This document shows, one piece after another, positions 7,067-8,889 of a stretch of DNA of 8,889 nt. The first letter of the stretch is position 1. Each line of letters begins with the position of its first letter. The notes under the pieces are model-generated. The model had not been told where the DNA came from. It ran no database searches and saw only the letters and a program-made list of their open reading frames with translations. The DNA comes from UBA1206 sp045643125 (lineage in GTDB: Bacteria; Bacillota; Clostridia; Oscillospirales; CAG-382), in the NCBI GenBank assembly GCA_045643125.1, contig JAZUKE010000098.1, positions 1 to 8,889 on the forward strand, in the 5' to 3' direction. The translations under genes and the position numbers were made by a program.

Positions 7067-7095
7067 ATTATATGTGATTTATTTCTGTTTGTCAA
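7067..7095 (-). promoter_or_regulatory. Consensus sigma-A promoter of the blaI-blaR1-like operon
   Basis: On the minus strand TTGACA (7095-7090) and TATAAT (7072-7067) both match the consensus perfectly, with a 17-base spacer. The start is predicted near 7060, within the operator. Such a strong promoter fits a unit held down by its own repressor. Confidence 0.85.
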
Positions 7096-7109
7096 GAAGA
7101 TGTTTTGCT

Positions 7110-7220
7110 TTATATCAGTTTTTCTATTTCCTCTGCCATCCTTGATGCTGAGTAAACAGACTTTCGAACCGTCCTCTGTCCATCCATTTCGCTTTCAATC
7201 AGATAACCAAAAGTGTTAGC
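7110..7220 (-). pseudogene. Possible C-terminal gene remnant
   Basis: Between the candidate immunity gene and the blaI promoter, one minus-strand frame reads as plausible protein ending at a TAA (7112-7110), including RKSVYSASRMAEEIEKLI. It has no start codon with a ribosome-binding site (the first ATG gives only about 25 residues) and begins where the immunity gene ends, in another frame. It could be the tail of a gene displaced by insertion of the toxin/immunity cassette, or chance. I do not recognise the family. Confidence 0.25.
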
Positions 7221-7575
7221 GATATGTAGCAATATCGAGGGATATACCATATTTTGCCATTATGCCAATAAATTCTGTCGATAGAAATATACCACTTTGA
7301 TCTTCGTCATAGTGAAATATATCAATGAACAACATCATTCCATTTCCTTCCTCTCTTATAATAGAAAGAATATTCTCATTATCGTTGATATAATCAAGCA
7401 TTTCAGATTCTATTGTTTTGAAATCATGCTTACAAATATCGCTAAACCTGATATTTATAAGCTTATTATTGTTAAAAAGCGAATGTGATATTCTTGGACC
7501 GTTTGCTAAATGATTTAGGCAATATTCCATCTGTTGTGTATTCTTACAATATAAACGTAATGTTGTAAATATCAT
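7216..7575 (-). CDS. Small DUF4279-like protein, candidate immunity protein
   Basis: A 119-residue soluble protein with no signal peptide or membrane helix. The C-terminal pattern (LSTEFIGIMAKYGISLDIATYR, described here by its ends: a conserved serine/threonine-glutamate helix followed by LDI and a final aromatic) resembles DUF4279 proteins, which often sit next to polymorphic toxins; this is from memory and not a database match. The ribosome-binding site TAGGAGG lies in the 17-base gap after the HINT-toxin ORF, so the two are translated in tandem from one message. Base composition is AT-rich like the toxin tip and unlike the HINT part. The expected job is to neutralise the toxin domain just upstream, which is inferred from position. 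Confidence 0.55.
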   Translation of the reverse strand: MIFTTLRLYCKNTQQMEYCLNHLANGPRISHSLFNNNKLINIRFSDICKHDFKTIESEMLDYINDNENILSIIREEGNGMMLFIDIFHYDEDQSGIFLSTEFIGIMAKYGISLDIATYR

Positions 7576-7592
7576 TTATGCTTTTCCTCCTA

Positions 7593-8105
7593 TTATGGTT
7601 GTGTTAATGTGCCAATTTGTTCACCATTCTGATAATAAACGCCGCCTGTCAAATCAAAAACCAAATCATACGACGACGGTATATTAAATAGCTCTTTAAG
7701 CGCATGAAGTCTATTAGAAGATGTAAATTCGTCAATTCCATGGTACAAAGATAATCTTCTTTGTACTTCATCAAAATTAGTTGTAGATCGCGCATTACTT
7801 GGCAAGCAACCACTGTTATGCACTGACCACCCGCCGTGGCCGACAAAGTAAGTATGGAAATCCTCAACCTCGAAGTTGTAGACCTTGACGGGCTTGTCGA
7901 GCTGCTCGGACTCGACGGATTCAATTATTGCTCTTGCGCCGTCGAGCAGAAGGATAATATCTCCCGCTTTGAGATCTTTCGCCCGGATCCAGCTATGACC
8001 AAACTCGTCGTGCGAACGGGTTCCGTCGTCGTTCAGTATGTAGAACGGGTGCCCCGGCGTCGCCTGTAGGAGGCAGGGACAGGTTCTATGCCTTTTACAT
8101 GGCAC
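7593..8105 (-). CDS. 5'-truncated pretoxin-HINT domain fused to a C-terminal toxin-like domain
   Basis: This 170-codon frame contains the C-terminal half of a pretoxin HINT (intein-like) domain: ATPGHPFY at 15-22, then WIRAKDLKAGD at 39-49, VYNFEVEDFHTYFVG at about 75-89 and the terminal VHN at 95-97. Residues 98-170 are a short domain I do not recognise, with FDEVQRRLSLYHGID and a DLTGGVYY segment near the end. In intact polymorphic toxins the HINT domain cleaves itself after HN to release the tip. The N-terminal HINT block with the catalytic Cys/Ser is missing: upstream codons belong to the foldback element, and a TGA lies in frame 13 codons before the GTG. That GTG has no ribosome-binding site, so this is more likely a displaced silent cassette or remnant than a gene translated alone. 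An immunity-like gene follows by 17 bases. Confidence 0.6.
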   Translation of the reverse strand: MPCKRHRTCPCLLQATPGHPFYILNDDGTRSHDEFGHSWIRAKDLKAGDIILLLDGARAIIESVESEQLDKPVKVYNFEVEDFHTYFVGHGGWSVHNSGCLPSNARSTTNFDEVQRRLSLYHGIDEFTSSNRLHALKELFNIPSSYDLVFDLTGGVYYQNGEQIGTLTQP

Positions 8106-8193
8106 TTTATTCTTGCCGAGAAAGTTTTTTAAGACATAGAACCGTCACCTGACTTTTGTCGTGGTTTCGAACCATTCCTTGTCATCCCTGCCT
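8071..8193. mobile_element. Foldback repeat element (MITE- or REP-like) at the HINT breakpoint
   Basis: Terminal 9-base inverted repeats AGGCAGGGA (8071-8079) and TCCCTGCCT (8185-8193) are perfect. Inside, GGTTCTATGCCTT (8082-8094) pairs with AAGACATAGAACC (8131-8143) at 12 of 13 positions, with a small GGCA/TGCC stem in the loop. A separate hairpin TGGTT-TCG-AACCA occupies 8162-8174. No transposase is encoded. The AGAACCGTCACCTGAC text resembles short palindromic repeats linked to IS200/RAYT transposases in Firmicutes, which is from memory. No target duplication is visible. The left end coincides with the point where HINT homology stops. Confidence 0.5.
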
Positions 8194-8222
8194 ATTGCTT
8201 TTGTAACTCGGATATTTCGTTC

Positions 8223-8423
8223 TTAATCCATAGGCGCTATCTCATACACATCCTTAAATGATGAATTACCAATTGAAATAGAGTCAAAGTCTTCTATTGC
8301 ATAATATTCTTTCATATAAACCTCTTTATTCCCATTGTTATCACATTTATTTACGCACCCAATCTGCGAAAGTAAAAGAACCAAATATGTGATAGCAAGC
8401 ACCCGCTTAATAATTCTTTTCAT
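8223..8423 (-). CDS. Short lipoprotein, candidate immunity protein, possibly C-terminally shortened
   Basis: A 66-residue product starting at the ATG at 8423, 7 bases after AGGAG; a GTG six bases upstream is less well spaced. The N-terminus has a basic start, a hydrophobic core and a lipobox-like LLLSQIGC, so the mature protein would be a membrane-attached lipoprotein beginning at the cysteine. Only about 43 residues follow, ending in FKDVYEIAPMD. I recall longer lipoproteins that continue past this YEIAP-type segment, so the gene may be cut short, but the stop lies 29 bases before the foldback element rather than in it. It starts 10 bases after the cysteine-peptidase gene and is surely co-transcribed. 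By position it may be the immunity partner of that domain. Confidence 0.6.
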   Translation of the reverse strand: MKRIIKRVLAITYLVLLLSQIGCVNKCDNNGNKEVYMKEYYAIEDFDSISIGNSSFKDVYEIAPMD

Positions 8424-8433
8424 CGTCACTCTC

Positions 8434-8889
8434 CTATTTCGTTACTGCAAAATAAACTGTCTTACTATCATAATAATTTGATATCGCGCCTATTTCTCTG
8501 ACAATACCAAATGCATAAAGATAAAAAGAGTTAATTTGCGGAGCGTCCCATGAAACAACACTCGGGTTTGCACCATTTATCAGTCTGGTACCGCAAAAAC
8601 CTAGCTTGTGTGACCAAGTTCCATCATTATGTTGGACCATAAAATGATAATCACTTTCTCCAGTTCGAAGTGCTATTCTATACTCATTACTTTCAATTGG
8701 TGAATCAAATGAATCAATAGGTCGCATAAGTCTACCATCGTTTTCAGCATCTTTTAAAACCATTCCCGCAACAACATCAACATCAAAATTACTCACTGCA
8801 TCTGGACTACCGCCAACATATTTCCACTCTTTTTCGCCCAATGCATATGCATAACAATTATAGTCAGTTGAATTTGACGCAATGTAGGA
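8434..8889 (-). CDS. Papain-like cysteine-peptidase domain, C-terminal part (5' partial), candidate toxin tip
   Basis: The frame runs off the right edge, so the TTG at 8841 is not a start; 151 residues are visible. Near the edge is YNCYAYALG, a Cys-containing motif like those of NlpC/P60 or papain-like enzymes. About 75 residues later come YHFMVQHNDGTWSHK with two histidines, and further on a GxN and VVSWD segment. A Cys early and a His in a strand such as YHF fit a cysteine peptidase, amidase or transglutaminase-like fold. The DYHF...DGTWSHK pattern is familiar to me from uncharacterised Firmicutes proteins and from C-terminal domains of large secreted proteins, but I cannot name a family. 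The AT-rich base use and a lipoprotein gene 10 bases downstream suggest a toxin tip with its immunity protein; a stand-alone enzyme remains possible. Confidence 0.55.
   Translation of the reverse strand, partial: SYIASNSTDYNCYAYALGEKEWKYVGGSPDAVSNFDVDVVAGMVLKDAENDGRLMRPIDSFDSPIESNEYRIALRTGESDYHFMVQHNDGTWSHKLGFCGTRLINGANPSVVSWDAPQINSFYLYAFGIVREIGAISNYYDSKTVYFAVTK

Noticed and set aside
8106..8222. In-frame continuity between the lipoprotein gene and the HINT ORF, as a single interrupted gene
   Set aside because: They share a frame, but two stops (TAA at 8223-8225 and a TGA inside the foldback element) and unrelated domains separate them; a shared frame has a one in three chance.

Overview
The window looks like a piece of a Clostridia-type Firmicutes genome (gut or rumen Oscillospiraceae/Ruminococcus-like is my inference). 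The reasons are the strong AGGAGG ribosome-binding sites, the sigma-A promoters with 17-bp spacers, the TTG and GTG starts, a BlaI/BlaR1-type regulatory pair, and moderate GC with AT-rich islands. No RNA gene, CRISPR array or complete transposase was seen.

Left part (1-2286, plus strand): the 3' part of a GmrSD/DUF262-DUF1524-type nuclease gene enters from the left edge. It is followed by a complete COG1237-type metallo-beta-lactamase-fold hydrolase. This gene converges on the next block.

Middle (7095 down to 2309, all minus strand): a textbook promoter (TTGACA-17-TATAAT) with a palindromic operator drives a BlaI/MecI-like repressor. The repressor gene overlaps (ATGA) a BlaR1-like M56 metalloprotease receptor. 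The receptor keeps its HExxH membrane protease but carries two copies of an unfamiliar extracellular domain instead of a penicillin-binding sensor. After a clear terminator there is a second minus-strand promoter, next to which 10 bases of the blaI operator recur. A leader of about 300 bases with a large nested inverted repeat follows, then two tandem paralogous zinc-ribbon, C-terminally membrane-anchored proteins of unknown function. The most interesting reading is a sensor-protease-repressor circuit that responds to an unknown envelope signal and also controls the two paralogues.

Right part (8889 down to 7110, minus strand, mostly AT-rich): this resembles the end of a polymorphic-toxin locus. 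It holds a 5'-partial papain-like cysteine-peptidase domain (candidate toxin tip), a short and possibly shortened lipoprotein (candidate immunity), and a foldback repeat element. Then come a 5'-truncated pretoxin HINT domain fused to a short unfamiliar C-terminal toxin-like domain, and a DUF4279-like candidate immunity protein. GC drops sharply at the HINT cleavage site, as expected of exchangeable toxin tips. A short stretch of protein-like sequence with no start follows, just before the blaI promoter.
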